NCBI GenBank assembly: GCA_017410245.1
Contig: JAFQRE010000016.1
Span: forward strand, 1-64,000
Direction of reading: 5' to 3'
DNA length: 64,000 bases
Source of the DNA: Bacteroidaceae bacterium
GTDB lineage: Bacteria > Bacteroidota > Bacteroidia > Bacteroidales > Barnesiellaceae_A
This document shows, in pieces, positions 27,636 to 37,317 of this stretch. The number at the start of each line of letters is the position of its first letter. The stretch's first letter is position 1. Both the position numbers and the translations under genes were made by a program. The notes beneath the pieces were generated by a model. That model ran no database searches. It saw nothing but the letters and a program-made list of their open reading frames with translations, and was not told the DNA's origin.

Positions 27636-29099
27636 TTATTTCTTAATAACGCGGAATTCGCGGGGAAGATCCTTGATAGCAGACATTTCCAAGCGAATGG
27701 GAGTCTCATAGTAGTTCACTTGTGATGCGCCCAATATGCTCTCATCAACGATTAAGAGTTGCTCGAAATCGAACAAAATGTAGGGACTTTCACCTCGGCC
27801 AAGATCGGCTATAAAGATTACACAAGGGCTATAAGCGGCATTAACCAAAACTTCGTTACCATTCATCTCATCTACTATAAAATCACAAGTTGTATAGAGA
27901 CTACCTGTTGAAGGATCCCAACTTGCAAAGTAGCACTCTTGCTGAGCACTTGCACCGGCGTTTGTAAGGTCATAGGTACCGGCTACAACAAGACCGTTAG
28001 GAGCTGTAGAATTGGGATCAAAGAATGTAAGCCATGAATAAGTGTTACCATCTTGTGCTTGAGCTTCATAAGAGAAACAAGGCACATCATAAACTTGAGC
28101 ATTGGTCAAAATAGACATTACGCTGGGCATTGACCATTCATTTGCAATGAGAGCTGAGCCAAAATACTCGCTCAAATCAACATTACTTTGTACTAAAGAT
28201 ACTTGGAAAAAGTCCGAACCTACTTCTTTCTCTGATTCGTCTTCAGTAAATGAAGTAGAAAGACCATAATAAGCATAATTAGCACCGTCTTGGAGGAAGC
28301 CTTCTATCTCAACATCACCACCGGGGTTATTCTCATAGCTCCACCAGGGACCTGTGGGAAGGAGGTCGGCATCGAGACCATTCTCGATAGCCACCATCTT
28401 GTTCTCATAGAGGTCGGTTACAGCACCCTCGGCAAACGAGAGAAGCACAAACGACATGGCGTTCTCGGGGAATGCTACAGTCTCGGGCAATGTAACAGTG
28501 AGGTTGCTACCCGAAGCAGTTGCAACAGCATCACCTGTATCAATAGTCTCAAGGTTTTCGTCGAGAACAGCATAAGTGATAGCACCCATGTTGTCGTTGC
28601 GAATGATAGCCTCGTTGAATGCAAGAGTTACTCTTCTACCTTGTTGAGCGGGAGTGAGGGGGAATACCGAAGTGATGTAAGGAGCAGTCACGTCGTAAGC
28701 ACCAATCACCTTAGCAAAAGTAGTTTGTACACCTGCACCATTGGCAGCAACTACATAGAGGTAGTAAGTAGTACCGGGAACAACACCGGGGTAGTTGACA
28801 GATTTGGCATCACCCGCCGAATCAACTTCAGCTACTAATGCGCCATAACCACCTTGCAAGAGAGTGGTATAATCAATCTCCACAGGCTCAGTACTGATTG
28901 TAAGAGCAATATTGGTAGCATGCTTAGTGATAATCTCGATAGGCAATGTCTCAGAGAGGACAGAGTCGGGAGTATTAACAGTAAGCTCAGCTACAGGACC
29001 CCATGTATCGGGTGCCATGGGTTCGATATTCTCCCATTGGGCGCAACCGGTCATGATAAGACCGATTGCGAGAGAGAGCATATATACTAACTTTTTCAT
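27636..29099 (-). CDS. Surface lipoprotein with Ig-like domains, last gene of SusCD operon
   Basis: A 487-residue lipoprotein (lipobox MTGC, Cys19). The mature protein starts with a fibronectin/Ig-like segment (about 30-135), then a bacterial Ig-like domain of SbsA/Big_5 type (APYITSVFPLTPAQQGRRVTLAFNEAI, about 140-240). A beta-rich C-terminal half of unknown fold (about 245-487) follows and carries many aromatic residues (GPWWSYE, NYAYYG). Genes in this place after SusD often encode surface binding proteins (SusE/SusF-like or peptide-binding). It starts 28 bases after the preceding lipoprotein stop. A ligand-binding role is inferred from position only. Confidence 0.72.
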   Translation of the reverse strand: MKKLVYMLSLAIGLIMTGCAQWENIEPMAPDTWGPVAELTVNTPDSVLSETLPIEIITKHATNIALTISTEPVEIDYTTLLQGGYGALVAEVDSAGDAKSVNYPGVVPGTTYYLYVVAANGAGVQTTFAKVIGAYDVTAPYITSVFPLTPAQQGRRVTLAFNEAIIRNDNMGAITYAVLDENLETIDTGDAVATASGSNLTVTLPETVAFPENAMSFVLLSFAEGAVTDLYENKMVAIENGLDADLLPTGPWWSYENNPGGDVEIEGFLQDGANYAYYGLSTSFTEDESEKEVGSDFFQVSLVQSNVDLSEYFGSALIANEWSMPSVMSILTNAQVYDVPCFSYEAQAQDGNTYSWLTFFDPNSTAPNGLVVAGTYDLTNAGASAQQECYFASWDPSTGSLYTTCDFIVDEMNGNEVLVNAAYSPCVIFIADLGRGESPYILFDFEQLLIVDESILGASQVNYYETPIRLEMSAIKDLPREFRVIKK

Positions 29100-29127
29100 T
29101 GTTATATTTGCTTTACTGAGTTATACA

Positions 29128-30093
29128 TTATTTTTTAACCATTGTAGGAGCTTGGATAGCTTGATACCACCACTCATTAGCAGCGATGTTACCTACACCA
29201 AAACCGTCGCTGAAGCTGATAGTTACACCACCATCTACCACCTCGAAGTTAGCAATATTAATGCCAGACAAAACAGGAGAGTTACCAACACCGGCTATAA
29301 CCATGTTATAGCTTTGACCTTCGCCACCATATACGCATTGTCCGTAAGGCATTGCTATAGTACCCTTAGCAACATCTACAAGAGCATATACAGGATAGAT
29401 TGAGCCTGCAGAGAGACCACCAAACATACAGATGGGTTGGAACCAGATCTTATTGTCAGCCTCATCGTCACGAGAGATTGTCACCTCCCAGCTTTCATCG
29501 GGGTAACCGTCGAACATAGAAGCAGCGGTAGCAGCATAAGTACCAACGAGCATGTTCATGGGGTCCTCATCGTCGGCAATAGTCACAGCAAATATGCTGT
29601 GAGCACCGAGGTTGCAACCCTTAACATTGTTGAGAACAAGGTCGAACTTCTTGTCACCACCTTGTTGGTTGTTGTCGATAGTTTGAACATAGATAGAAGC
29701 GAAACGATGATCGGCATCGAACTTGATAACGTTACCGGCTGTCAAATCAACAGTTTGAACGTTTGAACGGTTCTTTTGAGTATCCTCGTTATAAACTTCG
29801 GCACCAACAAAAGTGAAAGCCTCACCTACCTTGGCACGGAGAGCCTCGGCATAAGCAGTATCAACAGCCTCGAAAACAACCTCGGCATTGATACCTTCTA
29901 CAGAAGCACAGTGCAATTTCACTTCGAGCATACCGGGAACACCGTCAACGGCCTCTTTAACAATAGCCGAAGCACCCTCGAAGGCAATATAAGCTTGCGT
30001 ATTGTCATCAAAGACAGGTTGCTTGTTGAGATCGCAAGAAGCAAAGAGCAACGAAGCTGCAAGCGTAGTGTATATTAAACTTTTAATTTTCAT
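29128..30093 (-). CDS. Surface lipoprotein of SusCD operon, function unknown
   Basis: A 321-residue lipoprotein (lipobox FASC, Cys20). The N-terminal half (about 30-175) has a beta pattern like the Calx-beta/DUF4843-type domains common behind SusD (TQAYIAFEGASAIVKEAVDG, ending VTIADDEDP). The C-terminal half (about 180-321) is a separate beta-rich region with several Trp and Tyr (NEWWYQAIQAP at the end). It is 29 bases after susD and 28 before the next lipoprotein, hence in the same operon. Likely faces outside at the importer; its ligand is unknown. Confidence 0.72.
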   Translation of the reverse strand: MKIKSLIYTTLAASLLFASCDLNKQPVFDDNTQAYIAFEGASAIVKEAVDGVPGMLEVKLHCASVEGINAEVVFEAVDTAYAEALRAKVGEAFTFVGAEVYNEDTQKNRSNVQTVDLTAGNVIKFDADHRFASIYVQTIDNNQQGGDKKFDLVLNNVKGCNLGAHSIFAVTIADDEDPMNMLVGTYAATAASMFDGYPDESWEVTISRDDEADNKIWFQPICMFGGLSAGSIYPVYALVDVAKGTIAMPYGQCVYGGEGQSYNMVIAGVGNSPVLSGINIANFEVVDGGVTISFSDGFGVGNIAANEWWYQAIQAPTMVKK

Positions 30094-30122
30094 TTTTACT
30101 AAAATTTAAATATTAGTATTAA

Positions 30123-31565
30123 TTACCAACCGGGGTTTTGTACCAAATTGGGGTTCACGTCAAACTCGCTCTCAACGAAGGGCATGCACCAGTATTTGCT
30201 TGTAGCGGGCACGTCTTTGTTGATAGCTGAAGAAACGTCGGTACGAACGAGATCGCGTTGGAGACGTTTGTAGTCGTGGAAGAGGTGACCCTCGAAGGCC
30301 AACTCACGACGACGCTCATTGAAGATATCGTCGGCCGAAACAACAGCAAACTCGGCAGCGTTACGGTTTGAAGCGATAACGTTGATATCAGAAGTAGCAC
30401 CATTGATGTTACCTTGCTCATAACGAGCCTCGGCACGTACAAGGTACATCTCAGAGATACGGATCATAGGAATGCTTGAGTAAGCAACGGGACCGCCATC
30501 TTTACCTTGGTACTTGTTGGGCCAGTAGTAACCGGTGTGCTCATCAGAAGTGCGGAGCATCTCTTTACGAACGTCACCATCGGCATAGAGCTCGAGGAGG
30601 TCGTTAGATACGCGAATGTCACCGTACTCATCGGGGTGAGTCAAGTTACCGGGAGAAGAGTTCAACGAACCCTCAACTTGGCTAACATAGGCAGCGAAGA
30701 TGATTTCACCGGCACCTTCCCAAGTAACATCGCCCCAGAAAGTTTGATAAGTAGCAGCATCGGCAATTTGATAATCGCCCGAGTTGATTACGTTAGTAGC
30801 GTGAAGCTCAGCGTTAGCATAGTCGTTCATATAGAGATATACGCGAGCGAGGAGAGCCTCGATAGCACCTGCAGAAACGGCACACTTAGCGTCATATACA
30901 CCGGCACGTACATACTCGGGATCGATAATCTCGAGAGCTGTAGTGAGGTCTTCAACGATAAGCTCATAGTTCTTAACTGTAGTTTCACGAGCGGGTTTTT
31001 GCAATACACTCACGTTGGCATCTTCGCTTGTAACGGGAACACCAAGAGACTTCACATCACCCTCGGGAGCAGCAACAGCTACAGCATAGGGTTGAGCATA
31101 CCAACGAACGAGGTCGAAGTAGCACAAAGCGCGTACAAAGAGACACTCGGCCATGAGGTTATCCAAGTCTTGTTGTTTCACGCCATCCTCTTTGAGGTAA
31201 TTCTCGGCGTTGTTTTTGATAGCATAGATAACGTTGTTACAACGCAAGATGTTGGTATAGGCACTACCAAATACGGGACCACCACCGGCCTCGGTGAAGT
31301 TCCAAGTTTGCCAGTTCATACCACGACCCGAGTTCAAGGGAATACCTGCTACGCAGTTACCGCACATTACATCGGGGTACAAGAGGGTGTTAAGACCATA
31401 CCAACCCTCCGAGCGGAAAGCCGAATATGTAACGGCTGCAGCACCGTCGATACCACTGTATACAGACAAGGCCTTATCAGAGTCGAGATAGATTTCGGGC
31501 GGCGTTGTAAGGTCGCACGAAACAAGGCCAAGCGCAACGGCTGCTAATAAAAATATCTTTTTCAT
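30123..31565 (-). CDS. SusD/RagB family nutrient-binding lipoprotein
   Basis: A 480-residue surface lipoprotein (lipobox LVSC, Cys17) of the SusD/RagB family, the lid that captures substrate and delivers it to the SusC channel. SusD hallmarks: TPR-type helical repeats in the N-terminal half (LFVRALCYFDLVRWYAQPYA is the classic segment), MYLVRAEARYEQGN, and the C-terminal NERRRELAFEGHLFHDYKRL signature. It starts 23 bases after susC. Because the neighbours are peptidases and not glycan enzymes, a RagB-like peptide-binding role is inferred. Confidence 0.94.
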   Translation of the reverse strand: MKKIFLLAAVALGLVSCDLTTPPEIYLDSDKALSVYSGIDGAAAVTYSAFRSEGWYGLNTLLYPDVMCGNCVAGIPLNSGRGMNWQTWNFTEAGGGPVFGSAYTNILRCNNVIYAIKNNAENYLKEDGVKQQDLDNLMAECLFVRALCYFDLVRWYAQPYAVAVAAPEGDVKSLGVPVTSEDANVSVLQKPARETTVKNYELIVEDLTTALEIIDPEYVRAGVYDAKCAVSAGAIEALLARVYLYMNDYANAELHATNVINSGDYQIADAATYQTFWGDVTWEGAGEIIFAAYVSQVEGSLNSSPGNLTHPDEYGDIRVSNDLLELYADGDVRKEMLRTSDEHTGYYWPNKYQGKDGGPVAYSSIPMIRISEMYLVRAEARYEQGNINGATSDINVIASNRNAAEFAVVSADDIFNERRRELAFEGHLFHDYKRLQRDLVRTDVSSAINKDVPATSKYWCMPFVESEFDVNPNLVQNPGW

Positions 31566-31588
31566 ACTTCTTTATTCTTTACAAGTTA

Positions 31589-34567
31589 TTAGAATGAAAT
31601 ATCAAGACCTACGATAAATGATTTGGTAGTAGGATATTGACCCAATGAAACACCTGAAGTACCACGCTCGGGATCCCAGTATGTAGCATCGTGGAGAGTG
31701 ATGAGGTTGTAACCGCTGACATAAACACGGAGGTTGTTGATAGCAGCTTTCTTCATCCACTTAGCGGGGAATGTATAACCGAGAGTCAAGTCTTTCACGC
31801 GGAGGTAATCACCACGCTCGAGGAAACGAGTTGATGAAGTCCAAGAAGAGTTAGTACCGTTGTTGGCGATAGGCATAGGAGAGCAACCGGTGTCACCGAT
31901 TTCTTTCCAGTAGTTACCAGCAACCTTCAACTGGTTGTAACCAAATGTAGCACCGTCATTCCAAATCAATTGGTGGTCGGGATAGAGGAGGTAGTTACCA
32001 ATCTTATACTCGAAGCTTGCGCTGAAGTCGATACCGTTCCAGTTCAAAGCAGTGTTGAAACCACCGGTAGCGATAGGTTCGGGAGAACCTTTGTAAACAC
32101 GACGAGCCTCGTCGAAGCTGTTGGTGATCGCACCTTCTTCGTTATACCAGAGAGCCTCACCATTAACGGGGTTAACACCGGCATAGTCGTAGAGGTAGAA
32201 TTGCATCAACTGCTCACCTTGTACGGCGCGGATACCGCTACCGAGTGAGAGGTAATCTTTGTCACCAATGTTGATAACTTTAGACTTGTTGTAAGAGAAG
32301 TTGATACCGAATGTCCATTGGAGGTCGTTGTTGTTGATAATATCAACATCGAATTGAGCCTCAACACCTTGGTTCAAGAGTGAACCAACGTTCTTGGTCA
32401 TTGAGCTGAAACCGGTAGTCAAAGGAATACGAGTTGCGAGCAACATGTCCTCAGTAGTACGGTGGTAGTACTCCAATGATCCCGAGAAGCGATCCCAGAA
32501 ACGGAAGTCAACACCGACGTTGTGAGCCAAGTTAGTTTCCCAAGTAAGGTCGGGGTTAGGCAAGTTGATAGGAGCCGAACCGTTAACACCATTGTAAGTA
32601 CCCGAGCCATAGAGAGCGTAAGCCAAGTATGCACCGATGTTGTTGTTACCGTTTACACCATAGCTATAACGGAGTTTCAATTGGTTAACCCATTCAGCAT
32701 CTTCCATGAATGATTCTTTGTCAACATTCCAAGAAGCACCTACCGACCAGAAGAGACCCCAGCGACGGTTTTCACCGAAGAGTGAGCTACCATCACCACG
32801 AACCGATGCTTGCAAGTAATATTTTTGACGATAGTTGTAGTCGGCAACACCGAAGAACGAAAGCATCTTCTCATCTACCGAGCTATAACCAAGCAAGTAA
32901 GTGCTTTGGGGAGCGTTATCGGGGAAAGGAAGCAACTCGTTCACGTCGCGAGCTTGATAAGAATCGCCGAAGCTTCTTGTATAAGTGTACTCTTGACCTG
33001 CCAATACACGGAGGAAGTGCTCATCGTTGAAGTTATCCTCGTAAACAGCAGTATTAGAAGTAGTAATAGCTTGATATTGTGAGTTACCACCGGCAACAAC
33101 GTTTTGGTTGGTTGTTGTCATGTAACCGGGCTCATAAGAGTAGTTACGAGTGAAGAGCAACTCAACGCTATTGTTAGACTTGAATGTCAATTGACGGATA
33201 GGTTTCCACTCCAAGTACATTGTACCATTCATCTTGTAGTGAGTATCGTATGTATTCTTGTCGAATGCATAAGCCAAGGGGTTGATATCGTTGTACAAGG
33301 GGAGGTTGAAGTTGTAAGAACCGTCTTCGTTATAAATAGGATATGTGGGAGGCATTACAACACCACCGAAGAAGGGGTTGGTAAATGTCCAATTGTCGGC
33401 TTGGTTGGTTGACTCACCGGTCATGCGAATGTAACCACCATTGACACGAGCACCAAATTTCAACCATTTGTTCAACTCGCTATCAACGTTTACACGCATG
33501 CGGAGGTTTTGATAGTCAGAACCGTAAGTAATACCTTGGCTCTTGTTGTAAGCGATAGAAGCATAGTAGTTAGTCTTAGCAGTACCACCTTGAGCATTCA
33601 CCTCATACTCTTGCATAGAGCCCTCACGAGTAAGAGCGTCCATCCAGTTGTAAGATCTTTGAGCTTTGGTACCGATAGGCATATAATACTCGCTATAGGG
33701 ATCGTCGGGGTTGTAGCCACCGTTGATAGCAGCGTCGCGATACCAATCAACAAACTCTGAACCATTCATGACAGCGTAGTTGTTGTCATTGGCGAGAGTA
33801 GTGATACCGGCACGTACACGAGCTGTGATGCGAGCTTTACCTTCGCTGTTCTTACCGCTCTTGGTTGTGATAAGGATCACACCGTTGGCAGCACGCGAAC
33901 CGTAGATAGAAGCAGCAGCAGCATCTTTCAACACAGTGATTGAAGCGATATCGCTGGGGCTGATGAGGGCGATAGCATTGGTACTTTCGGCAGCACCACC
34001 CGAGATATCACCACTCATTACGGGAATACCATCGACTACATACAATGGGTTGCTACCGGCCGAGAGTGAAGAAGTACCACGTACACGGATTGTAGTGGTA
34101 GCACCGGGCTGACCATTGCTACTTGTAATTTGCACACCGGCCATTTTACCTTGCAACATCTTATCGACTGATGTAGCAGGGATAGAAGCCAACTCGTCAC
34201 CGCTTACTTGAACAACGGCACCGGTCTTTGCTTCGCGACTTTGTACACCGTAACCAACCACGATTACCTCATCGAGAGTAGTCGTAGAAGATAGAGTCAC
34301 TACCATGCCATCACGAGCAAACACTTCGGCTTTCTCCATACCGATGTAGGAGATAACAAGTGTTTTAGAGCCGTCAGGCAACTTGATAGAGAAGCGTCCA
34401 TCGGCATCAGTGATTGCCGATGAGTTTGTACCCTTCACGAGGACAGATGCACCATAGATAGGCAGATCGTCGTCGCCAGAAATAACTGTACCTGTTATGG
34501 TCTTTTGAGCCATAGCAGACGTTACTCCTACTAACAGGGCACACAAGAACATTGTTAGTTTTCTCAT
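31589..34567 (-). CDS. SusC/RagA family TonB-dependent outer-membrane receptor
   Basis: A 992-residue TonB-dependent channel. In order: signal peptide (cut near AMA-Q, about 20), carboxypeptidase-regulatory-like domain (TGTVISGDDDLPIYGASVLVKG, about 22-100), TonB box region with LDEVIVVGYG, plug domain (about 115-235, with the family's SLSAGSNPLYVVDGIPV), and the outer-membrane beta-barrel to the C-terminal ...VGLDISF. It is the first gene of the operon susC, susD and two lipoproteins, with a long leader. No sigma/anti-sigma or hybrid sensor gene lies beside it, so regulation is not visible. It probably imports peptides made by the adjacent C10 peptidases. Confidence 0.95.
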   Translation of the reverse strand: MRKLTMFLCALLVGVTSAMAQKTITGTVISGDDDLPIYGASVLVKGTNSSAITDADGRFSIKLPDGSKTLVISYIGMEKAEVFARDGMVVTLSSTTTLDEVIVVGYGVQSREAKTGAVVQVSGDELASIPATSVDKMLQGKMAGVQITSSNGQPGATTTIRVRGTSSLSAGSNPLYVVDGIPVMSGDISGGAAESTNAIALISPSDIASITVLKDAAAASIYGSRAANGVILITTKSGKNSEGKARITARVRAGITTLANDNNYAVMNGSEFVDWYRDAAINGGYNPDDPYSEYYMPIGTKAQRSYNWMDALTREGSMQEYEVNAQGGTAKTNYYASIAYNKSQGITYGSDYQNLRMRVNVDSELNKWLKFGARVNGGYIRMTGESTNQADNWTFTNPFFGGVVMPPTYPIYNEDGSYNFNLPLYNDINPLAYAFDKNTYDTHYKMNGTMYLEWKPIRQLTFKSNNSVELLFTRNYSYEPGYMTTTNQNVVAGGNSQYQAITTSNTAVYEDNFNDEHFLRVLAGQEYTYTRSFGDSYQARDVNELLPFPDNAPQSTYLLGYSSVDEKMLSFFGVADYNYRQKYYLQASVRGDGSSLFGENRRWGLFWSVGASWNVDKESFMEDAEWVNQLKLRYSYGVNGNNNIGAYLAYALYGSGTYNGVNGSAPINLPNPDLTWETNLAHNVGVDFRFWDRFSGSLEYYHRTTEDMLLATRIPLTTGFSSMTKNVGSLLNQGVEAQFDVDIINNNDLQWTFGINFSYNKSKVINIGDKDYLSLGSGIRAVQGEQLMQFYLYDYAGVNPVNGEALWYNEEGAITNSFDEARRVYKGSPEPIATGGFNTALNWNGIDFSASFEYKIGNYLLYPDHQLIWNDGATFGYNQLKVAGNYWKEIGDTGCSPMPIANNGTNSSWTSSTRFLERGDYLRVKDLTLGYTFPAKWMKKAAINNLRVYVSGYNLITLHDATYWDPERGTSGVSLGQYPTTKSFIVGLDISF

Positions 34568-35287
34568 ACGTCTGAATTTAATTAAACATTAGTATAAATA
34601 ATAAAAAAGTAATTCTCTCAAATAGTTTCTCTCTTTACGCGAAAGAGTGGTATTAGTTTGCGGTTATTAAGGTTTTCCTCACATACAAGTTGCTGCCTAC
34701 GGCAACATCTTGCCATCTTTTTGCCACTTTGAGTAGAAGCCGATATTGCACTACAAATGCCACAAATGACACCTCGCATCGGCACACACTCTTAGCGACA
34801 ATAAGAGTTTTACAAAGATAGCAAGAAAGAAGCAAAAAAAATAGTCCCGATTGCAAATCGCACGTTTTTTGTTTCTATCAATAACCAAATCGGAACAAAA
34901 CTTTCTACCATTTTATCAACAGGCACTCGGAACACCATGCAAACAACTGTATATCAAGCATGTATTTTATGCGCAAAAGCTATCATTTATTAACATCTGC
35001 AAGGGATAAAACACATGTTAATAAAAGTTAATCAAATAATTTCAGCAATAAACTTCGGTTTGTTTTTTCTTAAAGCGGTCGATTTTTTAACATAAAAAAT
35101 TGCTAAATTAACACTTTGTGCAATCAATAGTGGTAGCACATGAACTCAAAAGGGAGCATTACGACAGCATATACATATATTTAATATCGGCATGCTCACT
35201 TCGGCGCACATAGAACGACAAAATGAGCAGTGAGTGGGATTGATATATCAATTTGTCAGATTTAACCATCGGCAATAAGATTTTTAT
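34568..35287. other. Long divergent intergenic region between susC and coaX
   Basis: About 720 AT-rich bases without a convincing gene. The part next to susC (to about 34806) is probably its transcribed leader and holds hairpins: GTTGC/GCAAC near 34689-34706 and CTCTTT/AAAGAG near 34632-34648. The rest (34860-35280) shows no promoter pair, RNA gene or protein that I can support. Confidence 0.5.
34813..34820 (-). promoter_or_regulatory. -7 box of the SusCD operon
   Basis: TATCTTFree form aside, the minus-strand sequence at 34820-34813 is TATCTTTG, a perfect -7 box, without a TTTG at the normal distance. It would give a leader of about 240 bases before susC, with a GTTGC...GCAAC hairpin at about 34689-34706 on the plus strand map. 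Confidence 0.5.
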
Positions 35288-35295
35288 TATATTTG
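35288..35295 (+). promoter_or_regulatory. -7 box immediately before coaX
   Basis: TATATTTG fits TAnnTTTG and ends only 7 bases before the coaX ATG at 35303. If used, the transcript starts at or next to the ATG. No -33 TTTG lies at the normal distance (the nearest is 32 bases upstream). Confidence 0.4.
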
Positions 35296-35302
35296 CAACG
35301 AT

Positions 35303-36037
35303 ATGAGATTGATAATAGACCAAGGCAATAGTGCAACCAAAATACACATTGCCAATAGCAAAGAGATAGTAGAAACCGTCATCAAAGAGAATGACGAGCT
35401 ACTGGAGTATGTGCGCCAACGCATCGGCGATGGCACATTCAAGGCTGCCATCTACAGCTCGGTACGTCGCGAGTATGACAAGCGACTCATCAACGTGATG
35501 AGCCGAAAGATTACACCTATAATATGTATGGGCAACACTACCCACTTGCCCATAGGCATAGAGTACCGCACCCCCGACACCCTGGGACACGACCGCATAG
35601 CCGCCGCTGTGGGTGCTTGGCAACAACGACCGGGACAGCCCTTGCTGGTAGTAGATGCCGGAACTGCTATCACCTATGACTTGGTATCGGCCAAAGGCAA
35701 GTTTATGGGTGGCAATATAGCTGCCGGCATAGAGATGCGCCTGAGAGCACTGCACGAACAGACCGGCCGACTGCCCCGCGTGAGCAGCGACGGCGAACTG
35801 CCCTTGCTGGGCTATGATACCGAAACGGCCATTCGTGCCGGCGCATTGCAGGGTGCGGCCTACGAATTGGAGGGCTATATAACGGCTTGCGAGGCCGAAA
35901 ATCCGGGACTTTTGGTTTTCTTAACGGGTGGAGACGCCGAGCGTTTGGCTACTATCATAAAAAGAACTATCTTTGTCGATAGAAATTTAGTACCTAAAGG
36001 ATTAAACTGTATATTGGATTACAATGTCGAAATTTAG
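35303..36037 (+). CDS. coaX: Type III pantothenate kinase
   Basis: A 244-residue cytoplasmic kinase, first step of coenzyme A synthesis from pantothenate. The ASKHA-fold phosphate motif IDQGNSATK lies at the very N-terminus, which fixes the start; GHDRIAA and VDAGTAITYDL are the other type III signatures. Type III enzymes are not inhibited by CoA and need a monovalent cation. The next gene starts 14 bases before its stop codon, so the two are translationally coupled. Confidence 0.93.
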   Translation: MRLIIDQGNSATKIHIANSKEIVETVIKENDELLEYVRQRIGDGTFKAAIYSSVRREYDKRLINVMSRKITPIICMGNTTHLPIGIEYRTPDTLGHDRIAAAVGAWQQRPGQPLLVVDAGTAITYDLVSAKGKFMGGNIAAGIEMRLRALHEQTGRLPRVSSDGELPLLGYDTETAIRAGALQGAAYELEGYITACEAENPGLLVFLTGGDAERLATIIKRTIFVDRNLVPKGLNCILDYNVEI

Positions 36038-37229
36038 ACTCTTTGCAGCAACACTGCTCTGCTGCATGCTCATACCTGCAGTGGCACAGACACCCTACTC
36101 GCAATATGGATACGGAACATTAGACGATAATGCCACCGGCAATCAGCGCGCTATGGGTAGCACCGGCATAGGCATGCGCAACAACTTGCAAATAAACATG
36201 ATGAACCCGGCATCTTACACTGCCATAGACTCACTGACGTTTATGTTTGACTTTTCGTTGGACTACAAGGCATCGTGGTTTAAGGAGGGTAGCGCACAGA
36301 ACGAGACGCAAGGTGGAGGTCTCAACTATTTTGCCATGCAATTTCGCTTGGGCAAGACCGTAGCCGGCAGCATAGGCCTCACACCCCTATCGCACGTACA
36401 ATACACCTACGGCAACTCACTTCCCAACGGTAGCTATACCCGCATTGGCGAGGGCGGCTTGTCGCAAGCCTACTTGGGCGTGGCCTATCAGCCTTGGAGT
36501 TGGGTATCGGTGGGCGTAAACGTTGGCTATATGTTTGGCAAAATACAGAATTACATACAAGTAGCCACAAACCCATCGACAGGCGGATACTACAAAACGA
36601 TGTCGGTAAACGACATTCGCCTGCAAGCGGGATTGCAATTTCCCATAGCACTGGACAAGAAAAACGATGTGATATTGGGACTTACCTACACACTGGGCAA
36701 ACCCACACACGGCCAAGTGCTTGCTTATGCCACATACAGCGACACAACCACATACAATATGAAGGACCTCTACTCGATGCCTCACTGCTTTGGTGCGGGC
36801 TTGAGTTATACACACGACAAACGACTCACCATTGCCGCCGATGCCCGATATGATATGTGGGAAGACGCTAAGTTCTACAACCCCAACACCGAATCGTATG
36901 AGCCTATGAACAACCGCATGCGCTTGTCGGCAGGTGTTGAGTATCGTCCCAAATTGTTATCGAGCAGCTATTTCGACTACATACGCTACCGCGCCGGTGG
37001 TTTCTACGAAGAGTCGTACATAAAGGTTGGCAACAACAGCGTGCGCGAATGGGGCGTAACAGCCGGATTGGGTTTTCCCTTGCGTAGCGACAAGTCGATA
37101 CTCAACGTCAGCTTTGAGTATTCACATCGCAACGGCTACCCCACTACACTGCTCAGCGAAGACCACTTTGCCATCGTAATTTCTATGACATTCAACGAGA
37201 TGTGGTTCTGGCAACGCAAGTTTGAGTAA
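36024..37229 (+). CDS. Outer-membrane beta-barrel protein, FadL/OmpP1-like, function unknown
   Basis: A 401-residue protein with a clear signal peptide (cut near AVA-Q, about residue 21) and no lipobox. The rest is alternating amphipathic strands with many Tyr, Gly and Asn (SVGVNVGYMFGKIQNYI, AGLGFPLRSD) and ends in an aromatic-rich C-terminus, as in outer-membrane barrels. The early segment ANNPASY-like (NMMNPASYTAIDSLTFMFDFSL) resembles FadL/OmpP1 proteins of Bacteroidetes. It overlaps the end of coaX by 14 bases. Transported substance unknown. Confidence 0.7.
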   Translation: MSKFRLFAATLLCCMLIPAVAQTPYSQYGYGTLDDNATGNQRAMGSTGIGMRNNLQINMMNPASYTAIDSLTFMFDFSLDYKASWFKEGSAQNETQGGGLNYFAMQFRLGKTVAGSIGLTPLSHVQYTYGNSLPNGSYTRIGEGGLSQAYLGVAYQPWSWVSVGVNVGYMFGKIQNYIQVATNPSTGGYYKTMSVNDIRLQAGLQFPIALDKKNDVILGLTYTLGKPTHGQVLAYATYSDTTTYNMKDLYSMPHCFGAGLSYTHDKRLTIAADARYDMWEDAKFYNPNTESYEPMNNRMRLSAGVEYRPKLLSSSYFDYIRYRAGGFYEESYIKVGNNSVREWGVTAGLGFPLRSDKSILNVSFEYSHRNGYPTTLLSEDHFAIVISMTFNEMWFWQRKFE

Positions 37230-37255
37230 TAGAGACACCAAAGAGATAAAAAAAC

Positions 37256-37283
37256 AGGAGCCAAGGCTGATGCGTTGGCTCCT
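37256..37283. terminator. Bidirectional terminator between OMP gene and porE-like gene
   Basis: AGGAGCCAA (37256-37264) pairs with TTGGCTCCT (37275-37283). T-rich sequence follows on the plus strand and A/T-rich sequence with TTTTTTT on the minus strand. Confidence 0.65.
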
Positions 37284-37317
37284 TATTTATTCTATATATA
37301 TTATATGTATATAGCTA

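Noticed and set aside
22230..34567. Reading the SusCD region as a polysaccharide utilization locus
   Set aside because: No glycoside hydrolase, lyase, esterase or sulfatase lies in it; the only enzymes are cysteine peptidases. The GH13 gene at 569-2002 is more than 20 kb away.
34653..34856. 67-codon minus-strand frame upstream of susC
   Set aside because: It spans the -7 box and the presumed leader hairpins and shows no protein features.
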